Assembly: GCA_036004405.1 (NCBI GenBank)
Contig: DASYRM010000065.1
Coordinates: forward strand, 24,113 to 88,112
DNA: 64,000 nucleotides
Source: DASYRM01 sp036004405
GTDB taxonomy: Bacteria; Acidobacteriota; Vicinamibacteria; Vicinamibacterales; UBA2999
Direction: 5' to 3'
Positions 61,225 through 64,000 of the stretch are shown here, in pieces. Made by a program: the position numbers and the translations under genes. The notes under the pieces are model-generated. The model had not been told where the DNA came from, did no database searches, and was given only the letters and a program-made list of their open reading frames with translations. Numbering within the stretch: position 1 is the first letter of the stretch; each line of letters starts with the position of its first letter.

Positions 61225-62022
61225 ATGAAGCTCGTGGATCGCGGGAGCGGGATTCCCATCGTCATCGTCCCCGGCATCCAAGGCCGCTGGGAGTGGATGT
61301 CGCCCGCCGTGGACGCGCTGGCGGCGCGCTGCCGCGTCATTACCTTCTCGCTGGCCGACGAGCCGAGCGCCGAGTGGCCAACCCGCGGCACCGGCTTCGA
61401 CGCCTACGTGGAGCAGGTGGCGCAGGCGCTCGACGCCTGCGGACTCGAGCGCGCGGTCATCTGCGGGGTGTCCTACGGCGGCCTGGTGGCGGCCGCATTC
61501 GCGCGGCGCTACCCGGCCCGCGTCGCCGGCCTTGCACTGGTGTCGGCCATCCCGCCGTCGTGGCGTCCGGATGCGCGCGCGACGTTCTTCATGCGCAGCC
61601 CGAACCTGCTGCTGCCGCTGTTCCTGCTGGGATCGCTGCGGCTGTATCCGGAGATCGCGGCGGCGCACGACGGCTGGTGGGCGGGGATCCGGGCGGCGGT
61701 CCGGCAGGGCGCGCGGTGTCTGGCGCACTTCCCCGCTCCCGAGCGGATGGCGCGACGAGCGCGCATCGTGGCAGACGCGGCGGTGGACGGCCTGGCGGCT
61801 GTGCACGGGCCGGTTCTGGTCGTCACCGGCCAACCGGGGCTCGACCGCGTGGTGCCGGCGGATCTGACCGCGGAGTACACGCTCATCTGGCCGCACGCGA
61901 CCGCAGTGACGCTCGAGCGGACAGGGCACCTGGGGCTGGTCACGCGGCCCGCCGAATTCGCCGGCGTCATCGCGCGGTTTGCGGAGAGTTGTGAAAAGGT
62001 AGCGGAGAGACGGGTTGGCTGA
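61225..62022 (+). CDS. Alpha/beta hydrolase
   Basis: The 265-residue protein has an alpha/beta hydrolase fold: IVIVPGIQGRWEWMSPAVDAL oxyanion region, nucleophile elbow GVSYGG, a cap region and probable acid and histidine in GQPGLDRVVP and ERTGHLGLV. Signal peptide is absent. Substrate is unknown; thioesterase or esterase activity on acyl-CoA-related compounds is possible in this setting. It begins 13 bases after the FadN-type gene and overlaps the following hydrolase by eight bases. Confidence 0.88.
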   Translation: MKLVDRGSGIPIVIVPGIQGRWEWMSPAVDALAARCRVITFSLADEPSAEWPTRGTGFDAYVEQVAQALDACGLERAVICGVSYGGLVAAAFARRYPARVAGLALVSAIPPSWRPDARATFFMRSPNLLLPLFLLGSLRLYPEIAAAHDGWWAGIRAAVRQGARCLAHFPAPERMARRARIVADAAVDGLAAVHGPVLVVTGQPGLDRVVPADLTAEYTLIWPHATAVTLERTGHLGLVTRPAEFAGVIARFAESCEKVAERRVG

Positions 62023-62637
62023 CATCGTTCGAGAGATTCCGGGAGCGATCGGGCCGCTCGAGTGCCTGATCGACCGCCCGAAGACCGCGCCGCGCGCGGC
62101 CGTGGTATTCGCACACCCGCTGCCGGTCGAAGGCGGCACGATGCACACCAAGGTCGTGTACCAGAGCGCGAAGGCGCTGGCCGACATCGGGTGCGTGGTG
62201 CTCCGCTTCAACTTCCGCGGCGTCGGCCGCAGCGCCGGGGCCTGGGACGAGGGTCGCGGCGAGATGGACGACTACCGCACGGCGGTGGACTACATGGCCG
62301 GCGCGCATCCGGGCGTCCCCCTGTGGGCCGCCGGATTCTCCTTCGGGTCCTACATTGCAATGACCTCCGCCTCCGACGACGATCGGATCTGCGCCATGAT
62401 CGGGATTGCCCCGCCGGTGGACCGCTACGAGTTCGGGTCGGTGAAGCTGTCCCCGAAGCCGAAGTTCTTGATCCACGGCGAGATGGACGAGCTCATCTCG
62501 CTGAAGCTGGTGCGGCAGTTCTACGCGCAGCTCAAGGACCCGAAGGAGCTCGTGGAGATCGACAGCGCCAACCACCTGTTCGACGGGCAGGCCGGCGAAG
62601 TGGGCGATGCGCTGCGCGAGCTGCTCGCGGATTTCTC

Positions 62638-62653
<16 letters not shown>
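62015..62653 (+). CDS. Alpha/beta hydrolase (dienelactone-hydrolase-like)
   Basis: The 212-residue protein carries AAVVFAHPLPVEGGTMHTKVV (the HP oxyanion region), LRFNFRGVGRSAG, nucleophile GFSFGSY, acid in HGEMDELI and histidine in SANHLFDG. This resembles the short dienelactone-hydrolase/KANL-like alpha/beta hydrolases of 200-220 residues. The start is TTG at 62015, overlapping the upstream hydrolase; the thiolase starts 16 bases before its stop. A role in handling acyl thioesters is inferred from neighbours only. Confidence 0.88.
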
Positions 62654-63842
<1,189 letters not shown>

Positions 63843-63843
<1 letters not shown>

Positions 63844-63869
63844 GCAGAGTAGGCGGAGAAGGCGGAGAG
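63843..63869. repeat. Three copies of a 9-bp minisatellite unit
   Basis: GGCAGAGTA, GGCGGAGAA and GGCGGAGAG follow each other directly from the last base of the thiolase stop. The unit matches the arrays at 49881-49986, and ATGAAAG shortly after recalls the ATGAAAG seen in the minus strand of that loop. It is a dispersed intergenic repeat of this genome. Confidence 0.65.
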
Positions 63870-63919
63870 GGCATCTATGAAAGGGCCCCTCGAATCAAGA
63901 CACACCTCGAGTGAGCGGA

Positions 63920-63952
63920 GCGCGCCCGGCTTACCAAGCCATCCGGGCGCGC
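63920..63952. other. Strong hairpin near the window end
   Basis: GCGCGCCCGG (63920-63929) and CCGGGCGCGC (63943-63952) are perfect ten-base inverted copies around 13 bases that include GGCTT/AAGCC pairing potential. It could stop transcription of the thiolase operon, though no T-run follows. The sequence after it to 64000 contains no gene that I can support. Confidence 0.5.
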
Positions 63953-64000
63953 GCAGCGAACGGGCTTCCCAGTGAACGACGACGGTGCACATTCACGCCT

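Noticed and set aside
63973..64000. GTG-initiated frame starting at the right edge
   Set aside because: Only nine codons are visible, with no ribosome site, so a gene cannot be supported.

Overview
The window reads as chromosomal DNA of a very GC-rich bacterium with a diderm-type cell wall. A complete division and cell-wall (dcw) cluster, a meso-diaminopimelate-type MurE, a PASTA-bearing FtsI, a B12-binding radical SAM protein of the TIGR03960 type, and the set mutS2-dnaG-rpoD are housekeeping genes. The combination, plus many short intergenic palindromes, suggests Acidobacteriota, perhaps Vicinamibacteria. That assignment is an inference from gene content and was not tested by alignment. I see no phage, integrase, transposase, rRNA or CRISPR array, and no gene-free stretch longer than 300 bases.

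Layout. 1-4798 (minus): a two-component set of one membrane sensor kinase and two response regulators, with HDOD and degenerate HD-type outputs. 4953-6449 (minus): a processive family 2 glycosyltransferase. 6524-13196 (plus): larB, mutS2, dnaG, rpoD. 13276-13351: tRNA-Ile2(CAT), whose 3' end is embedded in a long hairpin. 13499-17386: FkbM methyltransferase, zinc-ribbon coiled coil, RNase H, pgeF, acpS and a small SpoVG-like protein. 17409-21699: exported oligoendopeptidase F, a short possibly truncated protein, and the radical SAM gene. 21787-38154 (minus): mraZ-rsmH-ftsL-ftsI-murE-murF-mraY-murD-ftsW-murG-murC-ftsQ-ftsA-ftsZ, mostly joined by ATGA or GTGA overlaps, with a likely promoter and MraZ operator upstream of mraZ. 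murB and ddl are not here.

38373-49878 (plus): ychF, then a glycan module (GT4, two GT2, two SDR sugar-nucleotide enzymes, a DegT aminotransferase), an exported STN-like protein, a GNAT-like protein, YqeY, the lipid II flippase MurJ and a rhomboid protease. 49988-51741 (minus): an exported c-type cytochrome, an exported cupredoxin and a cupin. 51791-58891 (plus): a fused 2-oxoacid dehydrogenase E1, followed by a tightly overlapping run of M1 peptidase, beta-propeller, ABC ATPase, ABC permease and a DDAH-like hydrolase. 58995-63843 (plus): a fatty-acid beta-oxidation module (FadN-type bifunctional enzyme, two alpha/beta hydrolases, thiolase).

The most notable non-coding structure comprises several families of short palindromic repeats. 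One family carries a GTAG end that supplies the TAG stop codon of both ftsZ and the radical SAM gene. There are also nested palindromes between murD and ftsW and downstream of pepF, and a 9-bp minisatellite arranged as an inverted pair between convergent genes. A four-box, 10-bp-period GTGG/ATGG array over the mraZ start codon is a good candidate MraZ operator.
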